NCBI GenBank assembly: GCA_965208775.1 | Contig: OZ242360.1 | Span: forward strand, 1,116,001-1,180,000 | Length of the DNA stretch: 64,000 bases | DNA from: JAPOVO01 sp026708165 | GTDB lineage: Bacteria > Chloroflexota > UBA11872 > VXNJ01 | Reading direction: 5' to 3' | Shown: positions 33,555 to 42,759 of the stretch, in pieces | Layout: every line of letters begins with the position of its first letter | Numbering within the stretch: the first letter of the stretch is position 1 | The notes under the pieces: generated by a model | What the model was told of the DNA's origin: nothing | Database searches by the model: none | The model's input: the letters and a program-made list of their open reading frames with translations, nothing else | Position numbers and translations under genes: made by a program

Positions 33555-35420
33555 TTACCGCCTAACGCGAAAGTCGCCCACGCGTCGGGTTATTCCCGCC
33601 GAGTCGAGGTATTCCAGAATCGGCAGGCAATACTTTCTGCTGCTCGCGAAATGGTCCCGCAAACCGGCTACGTCTATTCTCCCGCGGTCCTCGATCAGCT
33701 TCATGATCGAGTCCTTGATCCCCTCGAACGATTCCGCTTCATAGGCGAGATTCGACCCCACGCGAACGAGCCGCCCCCCGGTCCCAAGACTCTCCAGCAG
33801 TTCGTCCGTCACTCCAAACCGCTTGGCCAGCTCGTTCAGCGGAGGCGCGTTGAATCCCCCCATTTTCAAGACCTCGAGCAGCGCTGAAGCGGCGCGTTCC
33901 TGCTCCTCTGTCAGCTCGACCCGATGGCTCGCCAGTCGAACGACCGCGCCATCAACCTGAACGACTCCCTCCAGCTCCAGAAACGAGATGAGATCGTTGA
34001 ATTGCCCAGAGCCTAGCCGCAGCCGGTTCCTGAGCTCTTCCCGTTGCAGCCCGGAGCGCAAGGGATTCGCCTCATGGAACTCGGCCAGCAGCGACTTCGC
34101 CGCGTTGACGAGCCTCCGCAGTCCTTCAGACTCAAAATAGGTGTTGCCCGCGTGCACGACCTGCTCCGCTTTGAGGGCCTTGGCCATCGCCTGATCGAAT
34201 TCCGGCCCGGGGCCGCCTGTAGCTTCGGCAAGTTCCCGCCTCCGCATCGGCCCCGACCTTTCCAGCGTCAGCACAATCGAATCGGCCATGTCGCCCGTCG
34301 CCAGCCGTTCCAGCCGCTCCAGCACGTCCAAGTCATGACGCCGCAGTCTCGACGCCTTGGGAGCCACGATCTCCCCGCCGCCTATCGTGACGGCGGGCGA
34401 CAGTTGCCGAACAACGAAGCGGTCACCCTGCTTGGCCGATACCGGCTGACGGACCCTCATCTGGACCCACGCCGACGCGCCCGGTTCAAGCGCGTCAACG
34501 TCCAGAAGCCTCACCGCCGCCCGGACTTCAGCCGTTCCCGTATGCATGGCGATTTCCGTGCCGTTCTTCAAGGGCTTCATGGCCGACCCCAAAAGCGAAA
34601 GCCGGGCATCCAGGAGCCGCGATGGCCTCAGGTCGCCCGGCACGGCCAAAACGCTGCCTCTCGGCACGTCCGAGACTTCGACGCCGGACAGATTTACAGC
34701 CGCGCGGGAACCCGATTCCAGTTCCTCTGCCGCCGTTCTATGACTCTGAATGCCACGGACCCGCGTTCGGACGCCGGAGGGCAGCACTTCCAGACCCTGA
34801 CCTAGCTTCAACGGACCGTCGATCAGCGTGCCGGTAACCACCGTTCCATAACCGCTTACTGAAAACGCCCGGTCGACCGGCAGCCGCGGCCGTCCTCCGG
34901 CGGGCGTCTGTTCGAGGCCGTCGAGCAAGTCGTCGAGCTCCCCGAGCAGCCGGTTAAGCCCTGTCCTTCGCGTGGAGGACACAGTCGCTATCGGCGAGCC
35001 GTCCAGCGACGACCCTTCCACCACTTCAAGAGCCTCCGCCGCGACAAGCTCCAGCCAGTCAGGCTCGACCAGGTCGCACTTGGTAATCACTATGAGTCCG
35101 GCGTCGATGCCGAGCACGTCCAATATCGCCAGGTGTTCCCGCGTTTGCGGCATCACGCCTTCGTCACCGGCGATTACCAGAAGCGCGGCATCGATGCCGC
35201 CCGCGCCGGCAACCATGTTGCGGATGAAGCGTTCATGACCTGGCACGTCGACGATGCTTATGTCGCGTCCGCTCGGCAGCGTCAGCCAGGCAAACCCTAG
35301 ATCGATCGTCATTCCGCGCGACTTTTCTTCGGGCAGGCGGTCCGGGTCGATTCCCGTAAGAGCGTTTACGAGGGCGGACTTACCGTGATCTATGTGCCCC
35401 GCGGTGCCGATCGTGAACAT
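33555..35420 (-). CDS. selB: Selenocysteine-specific translation elongation factor
   Basis: SelB carries Sec-tRNA to the ribosome and binds the bSECIS hairpin. The 621-residue protein has an EF-Tu-like GTPase domain: G1 GHIDHGKS (8-15), switch I with SRGMTIDLGFA (34-44), G3 DVPGH (58-62), G4 TKCD (113-116). RGMTIDLGF is characteristic of SelB and differs from EF-Tu. EF-Tu domains 2 and 3 and the SelB-specific domain run to about 370. The C-terminal 240 residues are winged-helix repeats (REELRNRLRLGSGQFNDLI, DRGRIDVAGLRDHF) that bind mRNA. selA, selD and selC are not in the window. A selenoprotein candidate is 4 kb downstream. Confidence 0.95.
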   Translation of the reverse strand: MFTIGTAGHIDHGKSALVNALTGIDPDRLPEEKSRGMTIDLGFAWLTLPSGRDISIVDVPGHERFIRNMVAGAGGIDAALLVIAGDEGVMPQTREHLAILDVLGIDAGLIVITKCDLVEPDWLELVAAEALEVVEGSSLDGSPIATVSSTRRTGLNRLLGELDDLLDGLEQTPAGGRPRLPVDRAFSVSGYGTVVTGTLIDGPLKLGQGLEVLPSGVRTRVRGIQSHRTAAEELESGSRAAVNLSGVEVSDVPRGSVLAVPGDLRPSRLLDARLSLLGSAMKPLKNGTEIAMHTGTAEVRAAVRLLDVDALEPGASAWVQMRVRQPVSAKQGDRFVVRQLSPAVTIGGGEIVAPKASRLRRHDLDVLERLERLATGDMADSIVLTLERSGPMRRRELAEATGGPGPEFDQAMAKALKAEQVVHAGNTYFESEGLRRLVNAAKSLLAEFHEANPLRSGLQREELRNRLRLGSGQFNDLISFLELEGVVQVDGAVVRLASHRVELTEEQERAASALLEVLKMGGFNAPPLNELAKRFGVTDELLESLGTGGRLVRVGSNLAYEAESFEGIKDSIMKLIEDRGRIDVAGLRDHFASSRKYCLPILEYLDSAGITRRVGDFRVRR

Positions 35421-35541
35421 TGGACGATACGCCTCTACCCGTTGAACCTAAACGGCCAGTCCCAACAACCTCTTCGCGGCTTGCGTCAACCGCGTGTCCC
35501 TATCTTCAAGAGCCGCCGTCACCGGCTGATTCCGACATCGG

Positions 35542-36399
35542 TCACACGCCGAGATAGCGGGCGATGTTGGCCGTCTTGTCGATCACAGGCTTGAGTTTTC
35601 CGGTGCGGGAGGTCAAGAGGGTCGTTACACCCGGGCCGTGCCCGGAAGCAAAGCTGTCGGCATGGACTATCACGCCCACCGTGACGGCCCCCTCGCGATA
35701 AGCCCGGCCAACCGTATTGTCGTGATCGTTGATAGCCACGACATCGCCCAATCGAAGTTCCCCAAGTCCGTACTTCTCGTGAATGGTCAGGTCATTCGTG
35801 ACGATGTCATAGTCGCCGCGTTCAGAGGTCGCGCCAAGCCCCGATCCCATGAGCTGCGGAGGTATGACGGCGGAAACTGGAACTTTCACGTCGTCGCCGT
35901 CGGCGCTAAGCCCAAGCTTCTCGAACAGGTCCGGGTCGATGTTCTTGATCTTGACTTCCGGGTGGTCGACGAGTTCGAGTCCCTGTCCCATGGCGCGCAC
36001 CTGAATCTTGTCTCCTACCACAAGCGATTCGAGCGCGTCGCTGTCGAAATAGCAGATCAGGTGCTCGATTCCGCCATGAGTTCCCGTAACGTACCCCTTG
36101 GCCCCCTTCGCGTCCCCGCCGACCACGGTTGCCTGGTTGCCCACGCACGAGAGCGACTGAAGCGCGCCATTTTCCATCTCGTTCTTGTTCTTGATCGTGA
36201 CCCCGGGTTCGACGTGATCGCCGGCCCAGCCCATCGCCGTGTCCCCGATCCTGACGTTATATGTAATCCCGCCTGAGCCCGGCAGGTTGCGGCCCACGCC
36301 GTCGTTCCCAACGCGCAACGGATCGAACGGCGCCCTGGGCGAGGCGACCTCGCCGATTACCGAAATCGCCACGAGTCGGTCTCGATTAGTCTGCAACAT
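35542..36399 (-). CDS. DUF4438 domain-containing protein
   Basis: A 285-residue protein of unknown function. The start LQTNRDRLVAISVIGEVASP, the GSGGITYNVRIGDTAMGW block, and WAGDHVEPGV agree with the DUF4438 family, known from Thermotoga structural genomics (TM1086). The fold is mainly beta. It lies 121 bp upstream of selB on the same strand and may be cotranscribed. Nothing in it suggests a selenium role. Confidence 0.75.
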   Translation of the reverse strand: MLQTNRDRLVAISVIGEVASPRAPFDPLRVGNDGVGRNLPGSGGITYNVRIGDTAMGWAGDHVEPGVTIKNKNEMENGALQSLSCVGNQATVVGGDAKGAKGYVTGTHGGIEHLICYFDSDALESLVVGDKIQVRAMGQGLELVDHPEVKIKNIDPDLFEKLGLSADGDDVKVPVSAVIPPQLMGSGLGATSERGDYDIVTNDLTIHEKYGLGELRLGDVVAINDHDNTVGRAYREGAVTVGVIVHADSFASGHGPGVTTLLTSRTGKLKPVIDKTANIARYLGV

Positions 36400-36568
36400 A
36401 AGTCAATCGCTCCGTTAACGTATTTCTATCCGTCAGGACTAATTATCCCCCCGGCTTCAGCGCGATACGGACGAGTCCCACATGGACCGCAACGCGCCGT
36501 CAGACGCCGTTCCCTGGACTTGGCACATATAATCGACCGCCACGTCTCTCTGGAAGCGACCCAAACCT

Positions 36569-37255
36569 ATGTCACTGCGGGATGCCAGTGTATCGGTCAT
36601 CATACCGGCCAAGAACGAGGAGCAGACTGTCGGCGAGGTAATTGAATCGGTGCGGGAGTACGCCGATGAGGTGCTCGTGGTTGACGGCCGCTCCGAGGAC
36701 GCGACTCCCACCATCGCAACCGAATTGGGCGCTAGGCTCATCCAAGACCACGGCAAAGGCAAAGGCGACGCGGTGCGTCTGGCCTTCCGCGAAGCTGCGG
36801 GCGATATTCTGGTGTTCGTCGACGCGGACCTTTCGCACGAACCGACCGACATTCCCAAACTTGTCGCGCCGATTAGACAGGGAGAGGCCGACTTGGTTGT
36901 CGGTTCGCGGCCCAGAGGTGGCAGCGACGAAATGACCGGCGACCTCGACCGCTTCATTCGCTGGTTCGGTCAACAGATCATCCAGCTTGGAATCAACTAT
37001 AGATTCGGCGTCCGTCTGACGGATGCGCAAAACGGATTCCGATCCATCAGCAAGCGCGTAGCCGCCGATCTCGACCTCAGGGAAAACTTGACGACAATTG
37101 AGCAGGAAATGGTAATGAAGGTCCTCAAGAAAGGTTACAGAGTCGCCGAGATACCGAGCCACGAGTTCGAGCGCGGCGCGGGGCGGTCCAAAATCAGCAT
37201 CCGCAGGACTTGGCATCGCTACGTGTATCAGTGGCTTCGCGATTTGATTCGATAA
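36569..37255 (+). CDS. Family 2 glycosyltransferase, dolichyl/polyprenyl-phosphate mannosyltransferase-like
   Basis: A 228-residue GT-A enzyme with no membrane segments. VSVIIPAKNEEQTVGEVIES (8-27) starts the fold, VFVDADLSHEP carries the DxD metal site, and TDAQNGFRSISKRVA and EMVMKVLKKGYRVAEIP follow. This order is that of DPM1-like enzymes that transfer a sugar from a nucleotide donor to a polyprenyl phosphate. The next genes encode a flippase, a large membrane protein and Gmd, so it probably works in surface glycan assembly. Confidence 0.9.
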   Translation: MSLRDASVSVIIPAKNEEQTVGEVIESVREYADEVLVVDGRSEDATPTIATELGARLIQDHGKGKGDAVRLAFREAAGDILVFVDADLSHEPTDIPKLVAPIRQGEADLVVGSRPRGGSDEMTGDLDRFIRWFGQQIIQLGINYRFGVRLTDAQNGFRSISKRVAADLDLRENLTTIEQEMVMKVLKKGYRVAEIPSHEFERGAGRSKISIRRTWHRYVYQWLRDLIR

Positions 37256-37341
37256 GAATCAGCATCCATAGCGGGTTCCGAGCGCCACCCAGCCATGCCC
37301 CAGATGTTTTGCGGACTCCCGGCGCCTGACGGCGGAATCGA

Positions 37342-38688
37342 ATGACTTGGCGTCCCCGCTGGATGGTCCGGCAGTCGATGCTGCGTCAGTCTGTCGTCTT
37401 CCTGGTGCTGGCTATGTCCGCGAACGGTCTTTCCTACGTCTACCAGCTGGCCATGGCCCGGCTGCTGGATCCCAGAGAGTACGCCGTCGTCCTGGCCATC
37501 GTTTCGTTTATCGCTATTCTGCTCTTCCCTGGCAATGCTTTTCAGGCAGCTGTCGCTGTCGGTACCGGTCACATAGTTCAACGCGGAAACGACCTGCTGG
37601 CTTGGCCGTTCGCGCTGCGCGCGGCCACGTTCGGCGGACTGGCCGGTCTAAGCCTCGTGGCGCTGTTCGGCATCTTCTCGTCTGGCATCCGGCAGATCTT
37701 CGGCTTCGAGGGAAACTGGGTGCTCGCCTGGCTGGCGGTGACGTTCTGCCTCTCGCTGGTGCTTTCCGCATTTCGCGGAGCGCTTCAGGGGGCCCAACGG
37801 TTCAGCGTGCTTGGATGCGTGATGCTTGCCGAAGCGGGACTGCGCGTGGTTTTGGCGGTGGCGCTCGTAGCCGTCGGCTTCGGCGTGGCGGGTGCAACTG
37901 CGGGCTTCGCCTTTGGCTACGTGGCGGCCACGGTGCTCGCCATCTGGCTGCTGCTGCCAAACTCCACACCGAAGGGCGAGGTCCGTGAAAGCCTTTGGGC
38001 GACACTCCGAGAACAGCTTCGGTCCGTGCCGGCGACACTGTCGATCTTCGGCGTTCAGGCAATTGACGTGGTCATCGCCAACAGTCGGCTGCCTGACACT
38101 CCCATGGAGTCGTTTTCAGCCGCCGCCCTTGCCGGACGGGTCATCTTCTACGCTGGATTTGTCCTGGGACTGCTTTTGCTGCCGCGCTTTCGTCACGTTT
38201 TCGCCGGTGGCGTTCTACAGCCCGGCTTCGTCGCCAAGACTGCCTCGGTCCTCGTCGCGATAACCGTGATTCCCGTTATTGCCGGATTCGTCATTCCCGG
38301 TTTCGTCCACAACGCCCTGGTCGGCCCTAATTACGCGCCCGATCCTGGCCTCCTGCAGAGATACTTGATCGGGACGGCGCTGCTGACAACCGCCCTGTTC
38401 CTCACCTACCTCATAATCGCTGCCGGATGGAACTGGATCGCCTACGGACTCCTGCCTGTCGCCGTTCTGCAAGTCGCGTTGTACGTATTTGTCGCGGAGT
38501 CCACGTACGATTTCGCGCTGATCCTCATCGCAAGCGGCGCGGCTATGTGCGCGTTTCTCACGATTGTCGCGGCATCGCTGATCCGATGGCGAATCCGCAC
38601 CCAGCCAACCGTACAATCCGAAAACGGTCCTATCGATCCGCCCGTGCCCGTCGCAATCGACGAATTCTCAACTCGTGATCCGATTTGA
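37342..38688 (+). CDS. Polysaccharide flippase (Wzx/MOP type)
   Basis: Integral membrane protein of 448 residues with about 12-14 helices. VYQLAMARLLDPREYAVVLA at the N-terminus is the usual signature of oligosaccharide flippases of the MOP superfamily. The frame and ATG start are clear. It likely moves lipid-linked glycans across the membrane, working with the glycosyltransferase 86 bp upstream and the membrane protein 58 bp downstream. Confidence 0.87.
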   Translation: MTWRPRWMVRQSMLRQSVVFLVLAMSANGLSYVYQLAMARLLDPREYAVVLAIVSFIAILLFPGNAFQAAVAVGTGHIVQRGNDLLAWPFALRAATFGGLAGLSLVALFGIFSSGIRQIFGFEGNWVLAWLAVTFCLSLVLSAFRGALQGAQRFSVLGCVMLAEAGLRVVLAVALVAVGFGVAGATAGFAFGYVAATVLAIWLLLPNSTPKGEVRESLWATLREQLRSVPATLSIFGVQAIDVVIANSRLPDTPMESFSAAALAGRVIFYAGFVLGLLLLPRFRHVFAGGVLQPGFVAKTASVLVAITVIPVIAGFVIPGFVHNALVGPNYAPDPGLLQRYLIGTALLTTALFLTYLIIAAGWNWIAYGLLPVAVLQVALYVFVAESTYDFALILIASGAAMCAFLTIVAASLIRWRIRTQPTVQSENGPIDPPVPVAIDEFSTRDPI

Positions 38689-38746
38689 ACCGCCCACACC
38701 CAAAAAAGTGAGCCTGACGCAGACGGCGCGCCCCTGACGCCACCCA

Positions 38747-41551
38747 ATGACAGAATTCCAGGTAGTGCAAGAACTTTCGTGGACAATACTCGGTCAGGCG
38801 ACCCTGGTTGCGGCGCTCCTGCTCCTCTTCCTCGGATTTGTCGGCCTCCTGCCGGCCCGACTGCTGCTATCCGGCGGCCCTTGGTCGAGGTACTGGTTCG
38901 TTCTCGCCCCGTTCATCGGGTGGCTCCTGGCGATAACCGTCTCCTACTACTTCAACGCCCGCTGGCTCACCACGACCCAGATATTCTGGCTGCTTCTAGG
39001 GCTTGGCGTTCTAGGCGCTGCGGTTACGCTGAGACGATTCCGGACCGTCCGTTGGGACTTCGGCGACCGGTGGATCGCCTTATCCGCCATTGTCGGTCTG
39101 CTGCTTTTCATAGTCGCGGTTCTGCCTCATGCCCGCGACGACTCCCTCGGACTCCTGGCGCTCAACATCGATGAAGACCTCTACTATCCCTACGCCGAGC
39201 ATCTAAAGCACTCTCCCGCCACCATGAGCGGCGCTTCCGACGGCCCGTTCCTCGAACTGGAACAGTCCGACCGTTTCAGGTCCAGGGGGCAAGGTTTCGT
39301 CTATACCCTCTCGCTCGCAAGCATCGTCTCACGCACTCCCACCTTCCTCGCCTACATGCCCACGATCTATTTCCTGCTTGGCCTTTCCGTTGTTTCCGTG
39401 TTCCTGTTTGCGAGGATAGGTCTGGACCAAGGTCCAAAGACGTCCTTCCTGGCTGCCGGACTCTATGGGCTGAATGGATTGCCGCTTTGGTTCAGCTCCA
39501 TGGGATTCGGCCCGCACACGGTCGCGTTCGCTTTCTTGCCCCTGGCGTTCGGCGCAGTGATAGCGGCCATACGCCACGGCGGCGTCAGACCGGCAATACT
39601 GGCCGGTTGGGTTTCGGCTGGCCTGCTGTCGTCCTACTTCTGGGGTATAAGCGGCATGTTCGCCGCCACAGCCGCACCGCTGGCTCTGCTCCTCGCACTA
39701 GCAAAAGCACCGCGAATCAGTCGAATCCGGACCGTGCTGATTATCGGACTCGCCGGACTCGCCACCGGCGCCCCAGGCTTGTTTCAATTCTTCAAGTGGG
39801 CTTTGCCGCAAATCACCACCCTGGCCAGCGACCTCAACGGTCTATTCGGAAACGCATGGGGGGACCTCACGTTCCCAGCCCCACGCACCTCAACAGGCGT
39901 CCGCGCTTACCACATGGTGAACGACCCCGAGGGCATGGAGCGTCTACTCGGAACTCATGCCTGGAGCATTCTGCAAAGCCTCGAGCTCCCGGCGTGGATT
40001 GGTTTCATAGCGCTGGCGATCATCGCGCTCGCGACAATGCGCCGTGAGAGGTTGCCCGCCTTGATTCTGGCTTCGGCGTTCGCCGCGTTTGGGCTTTGGG
40101 TCCGGATAGGCGCCGGATACCAGTACGGCTACTTTAAGACGCTGTCTTACGTAGCGTTCTTCGTCGATACCCTGCTCGCGGCGGGTCTTGTCGCAGCCTG
40201 GACCGGTTTCGGCCGCCCCGCTGTTGCCGCGTGGCCGCGAGCCATGGCCCGCTTCAGTGCAATGGCAAGCCTGCGAGTTCTCACTGCCGCAGTCCTGCTG
40301 TTGGTCGGCACCCTTACCGCCGTCAACACCATTCAAACGTTCCGATGGTATTGGACAGGATTCACGTGGAATATGCCCGGCGAAATCGTGCATGAGGCTC
40401 GCCGACTCGCCCGCTCCGTGCCCGAGGGGTCGACCGTAAGACTCTCGCCTCATTTCCAATACCCGCTGGTTCCCGGCAGTACTAGGTTCAGGCCCATCAC
40501 GCTGGCGTTTCACTTCGAGTCCCACGCACGGAGTCTGTGGAATGCCCGTACTGCCGCCATCCTTGGAGCCGAGATGTACGGTCGAAGCTACTTCACTGCG
40601 GGCCGCACGCCCGGATTCAAGCAGGACGTGCGAACGATGCCGCCCGATCCCGACTTCTTCGTACTCGGCAGCCATCAGGACGCTCGAATCCACGGCTTCC
40701 TTCAAAGCGAGAACCTCACACCGGAAGGTACGCTTGCGCTCTATCGCTACAAACCGGCCGACATCATGACTGGTTCTGAGGTGGCGGAGTCGTTCGGCGG
40801 TTCGAGTTTCTTCACCAGAGCGCGTCCGTTCGTCGCTACAGTGGCCGCCGACGCGATTTCAGCCGATCCCGAAGCCGTGAGTCAAGCCTCTGGAGCCAGC
40901 CGCCGGATATTGCTGGGTGTCTTGAATCCGGCTGCGGTCAACGCCGGCGTCAGTGTCGAGATCGACGGACAAACGATCGATCATGTAATAGCGCCGGGGT
41001 TACATTGGATAGTGTCCGATCTTCATTCCGTACCCTACACGGTCATCGTCACGCCCCAGGGCTACGACCCCCTACAGGTGTTTCTCGCGCGCGCTGTAGA
41101 CGCGGACGCGGACGTTGACGCATCGGTCACCGCCGACGCGCGAGCGGCAATAAGCGCAAGAGTCCAGACGGACGGCCAAAAGATCAAAGCCATAGTCAGT
41201 TTTGCCAATCCCAGCCGTCAAGATTTCGAAGCCGGCGTCACTTACCAGGAGTCCAACACCCACGGGTTTTGGGTGAGCGAACTCAGGTTGCCTTCCACCG
41301 CTAATCTGATTGAATTGGAATACTCCGTTGCCGAGCGAAAGGTGACCGAAGCCGTGGACGACAGAGTCATCAAGACCGGCTTCGCTCGCGAGTTCGACTT
41401 CTCGGGGATGAGGCGGTTTGAGATCGTGTTTGGTACAGGCGTTGAAGTGCTTGCGCGGTTGGTACTCTTCGAGTACCGGTACTTGGACGATGAAGTGACG
41501 CTTGGGTGGACTCCCTCCGAGCCATACGTCTTCCACCTGCCCTCAAGGTGA
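38747..41551 (+). CDS. Large polytopic membrane protein, possible GT-C glycosyltransferase
   Basis: A 934-residue protein. Residues 1 to about 530 contain some 12-14 transmembrane helices. The first long outer loop holds the acidic stretch LNIDEDLYYPYAEHL (near residue 140), which resembles the catalytic D/E-rich loop of GT-C glycosyltransferases that use polyprenyl-phosphate sugars. Residues about 540-934 form a soluble, probably outside, mostly beta domain that I do not recognise (DAISADPEAV, ILLGVLNPAAVNAGVSVEIDG). The neighbours supply the polyprenyl-phosphate sugar and the flippase. The GT-C idea is inference. Confidence 0.7.
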   Translation: MTEFQVVQELSWTILGQATLVAALLLLFLGFVGLLPARLLLSGGPWSRYWFVLAPFIGWLLAITVSYYFNARWLTTTQIFWLLLGLGVLGAAVTLRRFRTVRWDFGDRWIALSAIVGLLLFIVAVLPHARDDSLGLLALNIDEDLYYPYAEHLKHSPATMSGASDGPFLELEQSDRFRSRGQGFVYTLSLASIVSRTPTFLAYMPTIYFLLGLSVVSVFLFARIGLDQGPKTSFLAAGLYGLNGLPLWFSSMGFGPHTVAFAFLPLAFGAVIAAIRHGGVRPAILAGWVSAGLLSSYFWGISGMFAATAAPLALLLALAKAPRISRIRTVLIIGLAGLATGAPGLFQFFKWALPQITTLASDLNGLFGNAWGDLTFPAPRTSTGVRAYHMVNDPEGMERLLGTHAWSILQSLELPAWIGFIALAIIALATMRRERLPALILASAFAAFGLWVRIGAGYQYGYFKTLSYVAFFVDTLLAAGLVAAWTGFGRPAVAAWPRAMARFSAMASLRVLTAAVLLLVGTLTAVNTIQTFRWYWTGFTWNMPGEIVHEARRLARSVPEGSTVRLSPHFQYPLVPGSTRFRPITLAFHFESHARSLWNARTAAILGAEMYGRSYFTAGRTPGFKQDVRTMPPDPDFFVLGSHQDARIHGFLQSENLTPEGTLALYRYKPADIMTGSEVAESFGGSSFFTRARPFVATVAADAISADPEAVSQASGASRRILLGVLNPAAVNAGVSVEIDGQTIDHVIAPGLHWIVSDLHSVPYTVIVTPQGYDPLQVFLARAVDADADVDASVTADARAAISARVQTDGQKIKAIVSFANPSRQDFEAGVTYQESNTHGFWVSELRLPSTANLIELEYSVAERKVTEAVDDRVIKTGFAREFDFSGMRRFEIVFGTGVEVLARLVLFEYRYLDDEVTLGWTPSEPYVFHLPSR

Positions 41552-41710
41552 TCGGCTGCTCAATTGGATCAGTCACGAAAGCGTCGTCTTGGCGTTATCA
41601 ACGTCATACGGACCGACGGCACTCGATCCCCGTCAGGGCCACGTTTTGCCGAGTTTGCCGTCGATACCTAAACTGGCTCCGGCATCGGTAGCAGGAGGTT
41701 TACCCGAACA

Positions 41711-42688
41711 TTGCCCACAGCGTTGATTACAGGCGTTACCGGACAAGACGGTTCCTACCTTGCCGAACTTCTGCACCGTAAAGGCTACCGAGTCGTTGGT
41801 ATGCACAGGCGCACCAGCACTCCCACGACCGGCCGGATCGCGCACCTGCTTGAACAGATAGAGATAGCTCAGGGTGATCTGCACGACCAGCTTTCGCTTA
41901 TCGACGCGCTCAAGCAATACCAGCCCGACGAGATCTACAATCTCGCCGCTCAGTCTTTCGTTCCGACCTCGTGGAACCAGCCGGTGCTCACAGCCGAAGC
42001 AACCGCCCTGGGTGTCACTCGAATGTTGGAAGCGGTCAGAGCCGTCGATCCCAGCGTCAGGTTCTACCAGGCCTCGAGCAGCGAGATGTTCGGCAAGGTT
42101 CGCGAGGTTCCGCAGACCGAAAGCACGCCGTTCCATCCAAGAAGCCCGTACGGCGTGGCCAAGACGTACGGCCACTTCATCACGGTCAACTATCGGGAGA
42201 GTTACGACCTCTTCGCCTGCTCCGGCATTCTCTTCAATCACGAGTCCCCCAGGAGGGGCCTTGAGTTCGTCACGAGAAAGGTCAGCCACGCCGCCGCAAG
42301 TATCAAGCTCGGAGTGCAAGACACTGTCGGCTTGGGAAATCTGGAGGCCAGCCGCGACTGGGGATTCGCAGGCGACTACGTCGAAGCCATGTGGCTGATG
42401 CTCCAGCACGACTCCCCCGGCGACTACGTGGTAGCGACCGGCACTGCGCACACGGTTAGAGAAATGTGCGAAATCGCCTTCGGCCACGTTGGACTTGATT
42501 TCGAAGACCATGTCGTTTCCGACCCGAACATGGTGCGTCCCGCCGAGGTCGAGCATCTAATCGGAGACGCCTCAAAGGCCCGCAACGTCCTCGGATGGCA
42601 GCCCCGCGTCGGTTTCAAAGAGTTAATAGAAATGATGGTCGACGCCGACCTCGAGCTAATCGAGCGAGCCAGCCGAAACGAGACGTAG
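41711..42688 (+). CDS. gmd: GDP-mannose 4,6-dehydratase
   Basis: Makes GDP-4-keto-6-deoxy-mannose, precursor of GDP-fucose, rhamnose or perosamine. The 325-residue extended SDR has ITGVTGQDGSYLAELLHRKG (6-25), the Gmd-specific MHRRTSTPTTGR, NLAAQSFVPTSW, ASSSEMFGKV, and RSPYGVAKTYGHF with Tyr-Lys. LFNHESPRRGLEFVTRK is diagnostic of Gmd. TTG start at 41711, with AGGAGG about 11 nt upstream. It closes the glycan cluster that begins at 36569. The enzyme that would use the keto sugar is not in the window. Confidence 0.95.
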   Translation: MPTALITGVTGQDGSYLAELLHRKGYRVVGMHRRTSTPTTGRIAHLLEQIEIAQGDLHDQLSLIDALKQYQPDEIYNLAAQSFVPTSWNQPVLTAEATALGVTRMLEAVRAVDPSVRFYQASSSEMFGKVREVPQTESTPFHPRSPYGVAKTYGHFITVNYRESYDLFACSGILFNHESPRRGLEFVTRKVSHAAASIKLGVQDTVGLGNLEASRDWGFAGDYVEAMWLMLQHDSPGDYVVATGTAHTVREMCEIAFGHVGLDFEDHVVSDPNMVRPAEVEHLIGDASKARNVLGWQPRVGFKELIEMMVDADLELIERASRNET

Positions 42689-42759
42689 GTCCGAAACTCT
42701 CTAGAGTAGGCCGCCCCGGTGCCATGTCATCGCCGCCCGCTAAAGCTGCTCTCCGCCGG

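Noticed and set aside
35421..35541. tRNA-Sec gene beside selB
   Set aside because: No acceptor, anticodon UCA arm or TTCGA loop can be folded here.
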